Source: Dipteris shenzhenensis
Lineage: Eukaryota > Polypodiophyta > Polypodiopsida > Gleicheniales
Assembly: GCA_047967505.1 (NCBI GenBank)
Contig: CM106538.1
DNA length: 64,000 bases
Strand: one strand, 5' to 3'
Position numbers and translations under genes: made by a program. Under the pieces are notes generated by a model. The model had not been told where the DNA came from. It was given only the letters and a program-made list of their open reading frames with translations, and made no database searches. Shown one piece after another: positions 50,603 to 60,729 of the stretch (positions are counted from its first letter, which is position 1; each line of letters begins with the position of its first letter).

Positions 50603-53600
50603 TCATGAACAGAATTCGGAGTTGTGTTGGTTTTTCATAAACACGTAGTTGTTAGTTGATCTTGGCTCTTAGTGAGAGTAGATCCTACTGTAGCCTATAA
50701 TTCAAGGGATTTTGTTCGATTCTTTGATTGTAACTCTTAATGAGTAATTTTTTATTAGATGGTTAGTTCAGTAGAAGATGTAGTACTTCATGTTGATCAG
50801 TCTCTTCCACATTTGGCTGTAGGGGGGATTGTTGTAACCATGGTGTACATCCTCATGGGGGAGAAGATCTTGCTAAAGACGTGTTGTTCTATGGTCTCCT
50901 CGTAAAGCCTTTTATTGGTCCATGCAAGGAGAATGAAGCTCATTGGCCAAGTTGAAGTGATTTGATAGTGGATCTGTCCATATGAGGATACGTGGAGGTT
51001 TGCATGTGATACTGGCTGTTTGTGTTAAGGTCTAGACACTTCTCCAAGAGTGACAACCCTTGCTGGTAGCTCACAGGACCATGGTGATGATTGTGGAGGC
51101 AGCAATATAAGCGAGTATTATGAAGAACTCTTTCTTTTTGTCGAGGTTGAGTGCATGTAGGTGTTGGAGCTGCGTATAGTTGTATCTTAGGCTCTTATAC
51201 ACAGTTTGTACTACCAACAAACCTGGTCGGGTTGAGGCTGATAGTTATTTCCATTGTCTTTGTAGAGAGTCGAGCTCAATAAGAAGATCTATATACATTT
51301 TGTTTGTCAAAGGAGTACGAGATACATTCATTGTTGCTCTCATTCAAAGAATCATCATTTTATGTGTTGTTTCTATATTGCATGTGAGAATTCTTCAATG
51401 TTTGGAAGTGTTTGAATTGCCATCAGATTCTTGGATTCTCTAAGAGAACTCATGACCTCATAATATTGGTGTAATAAAAGGCCATGGTCGATGAGCTAGA
51501 GCTTTCATGCTCTATTGTAGCTGGGCAAGCTTGCTATCTATTTTCTTTTCCCTATTGTTAGACGCTCAACAATCTCATCATACTAGCTCCTTTATCTCCC
51601 TTACATAATACCGTGCATGTTCCTGGTGCTCATAGAACAAAGCCTATGGAGGTATCCATGTGTTGGCAATGTGATGCAAGTATGAATTGCCTCCATGACT
51701 ATCTCTATGAGCTGCTCTAACAATTGCCTTTAAGCTAGAAAGCTCTTCAGAGTAAAAGAAGGGGTTTATACCCTCTCTTGGTACTACATATCAAGGATTG
51801 GTCAAGCGAAGTACTTGCCTGGCAGGTTGTGGAGAGGGGATGTCAAATTTTTGAGTCCAGTGTTGTTGATCATCCTCCTCCTCTTGGAGCTTTCCTTCCT
51901 TGGCTTGTCCTTTGCCACCCATAGCTCGGATTTCTTAGGCAACTCCATCTTGTGGTTGCCTATCTTGACTTGGGGCCTGAAGCTCACTAGAGCCTGTGGT
52001 CTCATCTATGGGATTAGAGACTTTATGTTCTAATCAAGCCACCACAGATTCAACCTTGATTAAGGGCACAATGCCTGTACCTAGACTTAAGTCTATGAGG
52101 TGACAACAGTAGTTTGGGCCACCTTCTCTACTTCAGCCATGGTCCTTCTCAACTCTGTCAGCTTCCTTTGAGTTTCTTGGACCTTGAGACCTTATAGAAT
52201 TTTTTGCTTCATTATTGGGCTTAATACTTGGTTGCTTTGTCTAGACCGAGCTGCTTTGAGAGCTATTGGTGGGACCTCCTCCTTGTCTTGTGCTTCCCAT
52301 TTGTTGTGGCCTTCTATGTCACCTACATTAATTTTTGGAATAAATTGTTTTCTTGTGTTCTCCTTGGCTAATTCACTTGGGTATTCTTTATCTCCTATCC
52401 TCCCCTTTCTCACCAACAGTGTTGGTGGTTGTCTCATTGATCATATCAGTGCCAGATGTGGCTCTCTGTCACCTAGTGCAGTCTCTTGTCGAGCTAGCGA
52501 GGCTTGGGTGCAAGGTGGAGAAGAGCGAGGCTCAAGATTGTTGGGGGAAGTTGGTGAAAGGTGGAGAAGATCGAGGCTCAAGATTGTTGGGGGAAGTTGG
52601 TGGAGTAGGGGGGCTTGCACCGAGCAGGTGTTTAGTAAAGAGGTCACTATATTGGTGGAAGGAGGAGATGTGGCATCTTCAGGTTTAGCCTGAAGGGGTC
52701 AGGGTCAACCTATGAAGGCGAGCTATGGTGGAGTGAGTTCTACGGAAAGAACTTGGAAGGGGAGGGTGTGGAGGTCCCAATTGAGGCTCCACTATAGTTC
52801 TTTTGTGGAGGTCTTAATTGAGACTCCGTTATAGCTACCTTAGGGTCTTTTGTGAAGGTCCTAAGTGAGACTCCACTATAGTTACCTCACGGTCTTTTAA
52901 TGTTGAACCTGCTTCTGTTGCCACACACGAGCCACCCGTTCCTTCTGAGGTAGCTTCTCCTTCTATCCTGGCTAATAGCTCTCCTGATCCACTTGAGATG
53001 TTGGTCAATAATAGCCTTGCAGTGGGCCCTTCAAGATGAAAAGTTCCTAGCCAACCCACAACCCCTGACTCTAGCTGATGTTGGATCATGCTCAAGTGAG
53101 GCAAGCTTACAATGAGCTTGGCATGCCACATAGATGCTCCTAACTTGCTTATCAAAGGTCGCAATGAAAATGTCAAGCCATTCAATTTGTACTTTGTGTT
53201 CATAACCTGTAAGGGCCTTAGCCACAAACTTGCGTACATCTGGCTCTTCTTCAAACCGATATACTTAGTTAAGAACCGAAAGAAGGGTTGCTGGATTGAG
53301 GTATCCCTGTGACTGGTGGAAGAACCCTATGACTGGTGGAAGAACCCTCTTCAAACTGCTAGTCATAGTGGGTTGTGTTTGCCTATTCATCCCACTTGGA
53401 GTGTCTGACTGGCAATGGTTCCAACTTGAAAACTTCGGCATATAGCCAGTTCTCCAGATGAACTCATCAACCTTGGATGTTATTAATGTGTGTATCGGCC
53501 TCATATGTTTTGAGTAGCTACTTCACCACTTCAAAGATGCACGTGTCGAACCATGGCAGATTCGCCATGTCCAAAATCTTGTTACGCTTCAATATCTTTA

Positions 53601-53989
53601 CTGTCATCAGGGGGCATTCTTTACTGTTACTCCAAGGATGCGGTCCTTGGAGTTACAAAGTTGCTTTTTGCCTTTTTTCAGGTTTTTATCTCCTAAAAGC
53701 CATAGGTTCAATGAGGATCTTAAGGATGAAGAAAATGTGATATAAGGATAGCTGAGGTTGTGGAAATGATTATATACGTGGCTGCTAGAGATCGGTAGCA
53801 GTGGGTGAGGATAGTGTGAGTTGTTGCATTGAGCAATAGCCCGTTGAAGATGATAAACTTCCACTTCCATTGTCCCATGTGACACCTCAGTCAAAACCCA
53901 CTTACTATATTGGTCGAAACCCACTTACTATAGTTCTCATGATTAGTTCTACTAATGGTGAGTTTAAGAGGCTCACTACGATGTGACAC
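50603..53989. other. No recognisable gene; cluster of short tandem duplications
   Basis: Frames of up to 169 codons (52184-52693 plus strand) and 139 codons (53254-52835 minus strand) overlap each other and show no domain. Short duplications are frequent: a 44-48 bp unit twice at 52513-52605, a 45-60 bp unit about three times at 52768-52897, a 21-bp unit twice at 53307-53350, and AAACCCACTTACTATA twice at 53897-53938. Confidence 0.5.
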
Positions 53990-53993
53990 CCCA

Positions 53994-54215
53994 TCAGGCC
54001 TCTGTATATTGTTTACTATGACCAAACTCATTGTTGCACTTAGGCACGACAATTTCTAACCCAAATACCATCCAAAAAGGAGTAAGAATGGGGGTGACCT
54101 TAAAAACTCTTCTATAAGCCCATAGTGCAGCATACAATTTTGTGTCCCAATATATATGGTTGGAATTGAAAATTTTGGTGAGAACCAATTTGAGAGTCTT
54201 TATAGTAGACAAGTA
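53994..54215 (-). pseudogene. GYP-F integrase, part after the core
   Basis: Reads LSTIKTLKLVLTKIFNSNH, YWDTKLYAALWAYRRVFKVT and LTPFWMVFGLEIVVPKC, the block following the integrase catalytic core in many plant gypsy elements. It is fused in frame with the LINE fragment upstream, forming a 187-codon chimeric frame. Confidence 0.85.
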
Positions 54216-54650
54216 GTAGAAACTTGGTGTACGATCAAAACTGTCTTGATCTGCATTTTGTAGCCTGAACTCTCTTTTTATCTCAAGCCAAGTTTTCCAT
54301 CTAAAGTTGTTCCTGTCCCAAAGATCACCCCAGCTAGAGACTCCCTTCTTTTCCAAGAACCAGGCTCTTAAAAAATCATTATCACTCAGCTGCTGCCTTG
54401 GAAAAAAGGTAGAAACACATATGGAGTCCAGAGTCATGTAGCTTCCTTTCCCCGTGAGTGTGATGAAACATTTAATATGTTCAAAGGCTCCCCATAGGGA
54501 CTTCCACAGTTGGCTCCCTTTGGTAGAGCAAGGCTCTGGGTTTCCAATAGCTACCAAAACAGGGTAGTCCTTCCATCTTGGGGCTCTAAGAGGTCTGACA
54601 TGCTTAAAGTTCCTGAGCAGAAGGTTAGCCTAGTCTCTATCCGGGCATTC
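54215..54650 (-). mobile_element. LINE (non-LTR retrotransposon) ORF2 fragment
   Basis: Reads LRAPRWKDYPVLVAIGNPEP, WKSLWGAFEHIKCFITLTGK and LRAWFLEKKGVSSWGDLWD, then WKTWLEIKREFRLQNADQ. This tryptophan-rich pattern (GKG..., SWGDLWD) is what follows the RT domain in plant LINE ORF2. It interrupts the gypsy integrase between the QGTH block and YYLSTIKTLK. No poly-A tail was identified at its edges; boundaries are approximate. Confidence 0.6.
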
Positions 54651-55140
54651 AAAGACTGGCAAATTCTATGAGTACCTTGAACATGGTGAAATTCTATGGG
54701 GCACCCATATCTCCAAATAACAAAGCAAAAACTTTGTTGTAGTCCGGGTCGAGTTATCCCTGATAGCTTTGGCTTCAGCTCATTTAGTAGCAGACTGGTC
54801 ATAATAATAACATATTTAATTTGATTTTTGGTCGTTTTAAATGGACCAATAAAGTCGAGGCCCCATCGTTGGAAAGATTTCCAAGGCTCGCTTGGTTGTA
54901 ATGGCATGGGATCAGGGGGTAACATTCGCCCCATGCACTAGCAAGCATCATAGTATAGGCATGGGCATCCTTGAACAATGCACTCTACTGTGATCCAACT
55001 TACAATACTTTTGCATAGTAAGGTCCCCTTCAAAGTGATCCTTAGCAAGCCCTTTATGGGATTCAACAAGTACTATAGCTCTCTTGTGTGGTAATGCCAT
55101 CTACATAGGACACCATTAGCATCTTGGAAATACAATATTC
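54650..55140 (-). pseudogene. GYP-F integrase zinc domain and core
   Basis: 54934-54650 shows FQRWGLDFIGPFKTTKNQIK and YVIIMT (first acidic residue kept), then VIWRYGCPIEFHHVQGTH, in which the second catalytic aspartate of the family's DQGTH is valine. Upstream, ESHKGLAKDHFEGDLTMQKY is a remnant of the HHCC domain. Confidence 0.8.
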
Positions 55141-55599
55141 CACCTATTAAGCTGTATTTTCAAGCTTTAACAATGAGTTGCATGCGTTTCTCCTTGGACA
55201 AAAATGCTTCGTAAGATAAATAATGGAGTAGATCATCATAGCCGATTTTAGCAAAATCAACTCAAAAGAGGTCAGCATCTAGTAAGTTGATATTTACACC
55301 AGTCTCATGTGCTTGAGATGGTAGCTAAGATAAACAATCAGCTCCTACATGTGACTTCCCAGGTTTGTGTTATGAGATATAACAAAGCTTGATGATTTGC
55401 ATAAAAAATGAACTGATTTTCCAATAAATAATGTCTAAATTTCCATACACTATATATCATACCAAGGGCTTCCTGCTCGGTGGTACTATAATTGCATTCA
55501 GGCTATGTCATTAGCCTATTGCATAGTAAAATAGGTAATCTAGTTTCCCATCAGGTTGTGCTAAAATAATTCCAATGGCATATCCAGATAATGACCTCC

Positions 55600-56480
55600 C
55601 ATTTTGGCTATCTTAAAATGGGAGTTTCAGAGGCATGTTTCTTGAGTGTATGAAAAGCATAAGACAACTCAGGTTTCCACCATTGAAACTTCACATCCTT
55701 CTTTATAAGTTCATACAATGGAGCAACTCTTTTAGCCAAATCCCAAATAAGTCTTCTATAGAAACTAATAAAGCCAACAAAAGAACTCAATTGAGTCAAA
55801 GTTGAAGGCTCAGGCATCCGTTCAATGGCTTGAATTTTTCTTGGTTCAGTCTTTATTCCATCCTTGAAAATACATGGCCAATAAGAACACCAACTCGCAC
55901 ACATAAAACACTCTTTGTAGGATTCAATGAGATACCAACTTTTCTACATCTACCAAAGACCAAGAAGAAGACCAACTCGGGCACATAACAAACTCTTTGT
56001 AGGACTCAGTGAGATAGCAACTTTTTTACATCTATCAAAGACTTTGCCCAAATAACTCAAATGAACAGAGGCAGCTGAGTAAACACTAAAGTCCTCTAAA
56101 TGAATGGCACTAAACTCGGCCAAATATTCTCTTAATGCTTCAACCAAAAATCTTTGAAAAGTAGATGGTGCATTCTTGAGTCCAAAAGGCATGACTTGGG
56201 TGGCATAAACATCCCATTCAAAAAGGAAAGCAGTTTTAGTGTGATCCTCGGGTGATAGAGATTGCTTATAGCCACTGTAGCCATCTATAAATGAGTATGT
56301 CTCATGTCCTACAACTTGATTAGCTATATGGAATAGGAAAGGATCTAGCACTATCTGAGCATTTAGCTTCTTGTAATGTACACACTCTGAGTTTTCCATT
56401 TTTCTTGGGCACTACCATAATAGAGAATAACCAATCACTTTTCTCAATCAAATAATGAACCCAGCCTATACGAGCTTATC
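55600..56480 (-). pseudogene. GYP-F reverse transcriptase
   Basis: Begins SDWLFSIMVVPKKNGKLRVC (56380-56480). It continues in a shifted frame with YKKLNAQIVLDPFLF, ETYSFIDGYSGYKQSLSPED, YATQVMPFGLKNAPSTFQRF and the active-site block HLEDFSVYS (family LDD; one catalytic aspartate is glutamate). A 70-bp tandem duplication at about 55905-56042 repeats the stretch after it. 55904-55608 has FKDGIKTEPRKIQAIERMPE and LSSFVGFISFYRRLIWDLAK. Confidence 0.85.
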
Positions 56481-56929
56481 TAGCTGATCGATGGTAACTT
56501 TTTTGGCATAGTTGGGGTTCATTCTATATTGCTACTACTTGATAGGTTTAGCATATGGCACGAATGGAATTCTACACTAGCAGATTTCTAGAGGAACCCC
56601 TTTCAAATCTATGTAGCTCTAAGAAAAAACATCCTGATATTGCATGAATAAGTCCTTAATTGCTTAGAGGTAATCATCAACCACATGTGCAATTATGACT
56701 ACTATTTTGGGCTCTTTTTTTGACCCTAAATGCAATTCTTGTGTTGGTTCTGGAACGAGATGTTTAGAACCAAGCCAAGAGCTAGGGCTCAATCTATCTC
56801 CCTTTTACCAATGACATCCTCAGCAAAGTTGTTGGGATAACTCTAAATCCCATTTTTGTCAAAGTTGTATTCGATGTCAACTTAAGTTTGTTAACCTTGG
56901 TCAAATTGACCTCATCATCATCCACCTCA

Positions 56930-57440
56930 TTTTGATTTTGGTCTTCTTCTTACTCGAAGCACTTTTCTCTAATGCAATAGCTCGGTTTAGTAATTCTTCA
57001 TATGCTTTTGTCGGATTAACTATTTCTAGAGATCTGAGGTCGATTTGAATGCAACCCTTGATTAATCATGCTCGCAATAACTTATCATCTAGAGGTGTGC
57101 TAAGTTGATTAATCAAAGCTCACATCATGAGTACAAAGTCCTGTATGGACTTGTGTTTGTTTTGCTTCAACTCGATAAGCTTTGTGCGTACATCTACTTC
57201 ATTAATTTCCTATTAGAACCTTTTGAGAAAGCCTCAGAGACTTGTTGTGCCAATCTTTGAAGTAACTGATTAGAAAGTGGTGGAACCATCCTTGGGACAT
57301 CTTGGTGAATGGTGCATGGGAAATAGTTCATGTATATTTCTTCTATCACAGCACCATTAATATGGCAAACTCGCAAAAAACTATGCAAGTGAATGGAGGA
57401 AACTTAATTCGTAGTCCCATTAAAATCCTAGAACTTGACC
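56930..57440 (-). pseudogene. gag: GYP-F gag
   Basis: Minus-strand reading with several stops: FNGTTN*VSSIHLHSFLRV, EIYMNYFPCTIHQDVPRM and LLQRLAQQVSEAFSKGSN, then VDVRTKLIELKQNKHKSIQD, ALINQLSTPLDDKLLRA and RSLEIVNPTKAYEELLNRA. The pattern (tandem helices, D-FVLMM, then QLSTPLDDKLL) is that of retrotransposon Gag. 57440-57860 may hold its N-terminus but is not convincing. Confidence 0.75.
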
Positions 57441-57999
57441 TTGATTGTAGTGGCAGGATTTACTTTAACGGTAGCCAACTTGGGTCCTTAAGGTACCTCA
57501 TCGGCATTGTCATAATCCTTGTGGCAACATTATTTTGTGTGGATGTGCTCATGGCGATGTCCTCCATGCGTACTACCACCCCACCTCGATGCTCTGTGAT
57601 CCCAATGTTATCTGCCTTCTCATATAAGGTGGTTGCGTTGCACTCACTAGAGTAGAAATGCTAGCACTAATGGAGGTCCTTTGTTCCCATAGTCGATTCC
57701 CCCCACATCTTCATGTCATCACCTTAGATGACATGCTCACAAAGGGCCTCTTTATGGTTGTGCTGTATGGGTTCCCCCTAGATGTCGATGAAGGCCTCAA
57801 TATTTTCAGAGCAGAGTACTTTGGACTTGTTAAGGGGGTCATAATCTGAGTCCTGGCAATGTGCATGATCTTCGGGCTCTCCATCGTATCCTCGTTTGGC
57901 TCCCTAAAATTTTTAAATGTAGCAAGCTAGACTGGTGGAAAACAAAGTTGTACAAATTCCCTCTTGCTCAGATGAGGGCTCTCAGTAATGGCTGGATGG

Positions 58000-58225
58000 A
58001 ATCTTTTGGCCTCTAAGGTTCTCAATGATCTTTTGGCTCACCGGATGCAATGTTTTGGTCTGTAAGGTTCTCAGCAATTGCTGAGTTTTTATTACATTTA
58101 TGTAATCTCTTTTTGTTCAATTTGAGACTCTCAGTATGCACTGTTGTTAACTTTTATATTTGAATGGTTATAATCGCTAATAGCTGTAATCTTTTGGCCT
58201 TTAAGGCTCTCAAAAATTGATGAAT
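58000..58225. repeat. Diverged direct repeats of an AATCTTTTGGCCTYTAAGG unit
   Basis: Three copies (near 58001, 58048 and 58186) of AATSTTTTGGYCTSTAAGGT followed by TCTCA(R)AAT. They are part of an AT-rich, non-coding stretch 57860-58510 that contains no gene. Confidence 0.6.
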
Positions 58226-58517
58226 TTTTATAAATGTAAGATCCTCTCTTCAATTTTTGCTCGGTATAAGTTGTTAATTTTTATATAACCTGTTATTGGG
58301 TGTAGATGTACATTGTAATCTCTTTTGCTCAATTTTCACTCGATAAATTGTACTTTTGTCCTCATTTATATTTACTGCAAAGAGGACTAAAATACCAGGA
58401 AAGAAGGACTACAATTTCCTTGGTTTATGACCAAAATAGCTCTAAAATAACTCCAACGACCCACCGTTGTGGTTGCATGGAGATACATCTAGAAAAATAC
58501 AATTAAACTTTTAGAAA

Positions 58518-58676
58518 ATGCAATTGATGATATGGTCCTTGAGGGGTCCCCTCTAGGGGCAAGGGCCATATCGACATGCATTATACAATATCCAAGATGC
58601 CATTGGACAGAAATGGCATGTCGATATGGCCCTTGCCCTAAAGGGGACCCCTTAAGGGCCATATCGTCAATTGCAT
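58518..58676. repeat. Foldback / MITE-like inverted repeat
   Basis: Arms 58518-58582 and 58612-58676 are inverted copies agreeing at about 59-60 of 65 positions (ATGCAATTGA...GATATGG at the outer ends, CGACATGC toward the loop), around a 29-bp loop. Each arm itself contains GGGGTCCCC, a local palindrome. No target duplication is clear at the ends. It could be a small foldback transposon or a hairpin RNA locus. Confidence 0.85.
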
Positions 58677-58828
58677 TTTGCTTGGTTGCACAACAGAATA
58701 CATTTTCCTTGGCACAAAAATATATAACTCCAAGAACCAGCGTGATGGTTATCATAGATCTCCTTCTATTTGCTAGCACGCTGGTTATCATAGACCTCCT
58801 CTTGTAATACGTAAAAATAGGTAACGGA

Positions 58829-59335
58829 GCTATAACTCCAAGAACCAACGCGGTGGTCTCTCCAAGACAACCTTGAATTCTGGGCGATGACAGGTCATCA
58901 AGCCAGATTGAATGCACTGAGGCGATGCTTAGAATGATAGATTACATCTCATTATTACGCCAAAAACTAGCACGGTGGTCTCTCCAAACCAACCTATGAT
59001 TTGCATGGGCTGCGGGCAAAAGATGCGACAAAAGGTTGCATGATGATGACAGGCGGCCAAGCTAGCTGCACTGCAGCGGTGTTTAGAATGATAGATTGTG
59101 TCTAATTATTACACCAAGAACGAGCACGGTGGTCTCTCCAAACCAGCCTTCAATTTTAATGATCTGCATGGGTGCAGTGCCCAGTGACAAGTGGCAAAGC
59201 TATGGCAAAAGGTTGTGCGATGATAAGTGGTCAGGTGGATTAGCCCAGAGATTGCGCTATGCGAAGCAATGCAAAGATGCCGTATGTCGAGCTATGCGGT
59301 GTTCTAAACAAATAGATTGCGTCTCATTATTACGC
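58829..59335. repeat. Tandem array of three related units of unequal length
   Basis: Units starting about 58829, 58961 and 59110 each begin with CCAAGAACNAGCACGGTGGT followed by CTCTCCAAACCARCCT. Each ends with a TAGAATGATAGATTGCGTCT-like segment and CATTATTACGCC. Lengths are about 130, 150 and 225 bp. Two more partial heads (CAGCGTGATGGTTATCATAG, GCACGCTGGTTATCATAG) lie just upstream at 58737-58795. Confidence 0.8.
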
Positions 59336-59339
59336 CAGT

Positions 59340-60360
59340 GCGCCTTCATGACGTCGAGAAATTTTTTGGCGAGAGCACGGGCCTGCGCAAAATTCAAATA
59401 TATCACCAAGAAGTGCATCGCGTCGCAGCCCCAAAATGGCCCCAAAAATATTGCCGTGATTGGCTACACCCAAGCAAACATTGACCCTTGAGTAATCGCC
59501 TACTTTGTTGTTGAATTGTCTTCTTGTACATCAATTGTTGTTATCTCACATGTTTTTGATTTTTGACCTCTCTTTGCCTTAGGCGGCTTTGGCACATCCA
59601 CATTGACAATTGCCTCATTAGATGCGTGTTGTGCTTTAGTCTCTTGAGAGTTGCTTGGAACTTCTGCCTCAACATGTGTGTCACCAGATACATCCTACAC
59701 CATCAAAACTTGACTTGGTTGAGAAAAAGTGGTCATGTAAGGTGCATGTAGGGAAGGAGGTGTTTGCAGCATCAGTGAAGGAGTTGGCCTCACTATTGGA
59801 TTGTAACTTGGAGATATTTATGTAATTCTGGGAGCTACATTTAGTCTCGATTTCTTGGATTTTTGAAACGGTACTAATTGTGAAGGACAAGGTATTATCG
59901 GTGGGGGATGACCACTAAATAGGCATGGGAACTATATGATTTGTCGGGATGGACAACCTTGTGTACATGATGCCATGGTGCATTGATACTCATCTGAGAT
60001 ATGTAGTCGTTGTAGTCTTCTTGGGAAGAAATGATGTTGCTATCTTGCAAATGCATGGTTTCCTACAACATGTTGGCAAGAGATGATTTTAGTATTTTCA
60101 TGAAGTCCTTTGTGACTTTAGGAAGATAGACATTATTTTGTTAGCTTCAACACTTTATTCAACAATTAGAAGGGCACCTATTAGTGGAAAAACAAAGGCT
60201 ACACTGACCTCTAATAAGTTTGTAGAATGGTCCAATCATCCTGCTTAATAAGGCGAGTGGAAATTCGACAAGCATATTTCTTACTTTCATAACCAGTGGT
60301 TAATCAAACTTAGATCACCACTAACTTTCCTTATTGTAAATTCAAAATGCTTATTGTAAA
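59340..60360. other. No recognisable gene
   Basis: Only short frames on both strands, the longest continuing from the preceding array (59096-59491, 131 codons). No domain or repeat of note. Confidence 0.5.
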
Positions 60361-60362
60361 TG

Positions 60363-60717
60363 TAGATTCAAATGAGAAGTGCCTTCCTATGAAAATACTT
60401 AATCTTGGTGCATGGTTTGATATTCTCCATTGCAAAACATAAACAATATGGTTTGCCTACCTTCCGTAGTTCAATTTGAATGTGCTCTTGGAGGTTCCTA
60501 GGCATTATTTTAGTGACCACAATATATATTATTGAAGTAGTCCAAATGTCTAGTCCAAACAAAAAAAACTCGTTTAGATTCAAATGAAAAGTCCCTTACT
60601 ATGAGAATACTTGATCCTGGTGCACTTTTTGATATTCTCCATTGCAACACATTAACAATATGGATGTTTGTGGGCATTATTTTAGTGACCATGCCATAGA
60701 TTATTGAAGTCTGAACA
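60363..60717. repeat. Tandem duplication with about 213-bp period
   Basis: TAGATTCAAATGAGAAGTGC at 60363 recurs as TAGATTCAAATGAAAAGTCC at 60576. Both copies continue to TTTGATATTCTCCATTGCAA, AACAATATGG and GGCATTATTTTAGTGACCA with TATTGAAGT. The second copy is shorter internally by about 60 bp. Confidence 0.85.
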
Positions 60718-60729
60718 AAAACGGTGATT

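Larger units (their letters stand above)
53990..57520 (-). mobile_element. GYP-F: decayed Ty3/gypsy element without visible LTRs
   Basis: From high to low coordinates the minus strand shows gag (about 57440-56930), RT (56480-55600), an RNase H region (55600-55140, heavily decayed), the integrase zinc domain (about 55090-54940), the integrase core (54934-54650) and the integrase C-terminal side (54215-53994). This is the gypsy order. A LINE fragment splits the integrase. No LTR, primer site or target duplication was found. Confidence 0.85.

Noticed and set aside
52184-52693. 169-codon plus-strand frame
   Set aside because: It spans a tandem duplication, competes with similar-sized frames on both strands and shows no motif.
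57302-57655. 117-codon plus-strand frame with a hydrophobic stretch
   Set aside because: The opposite strand reads as GYP-F gag; this frame is its shadow.
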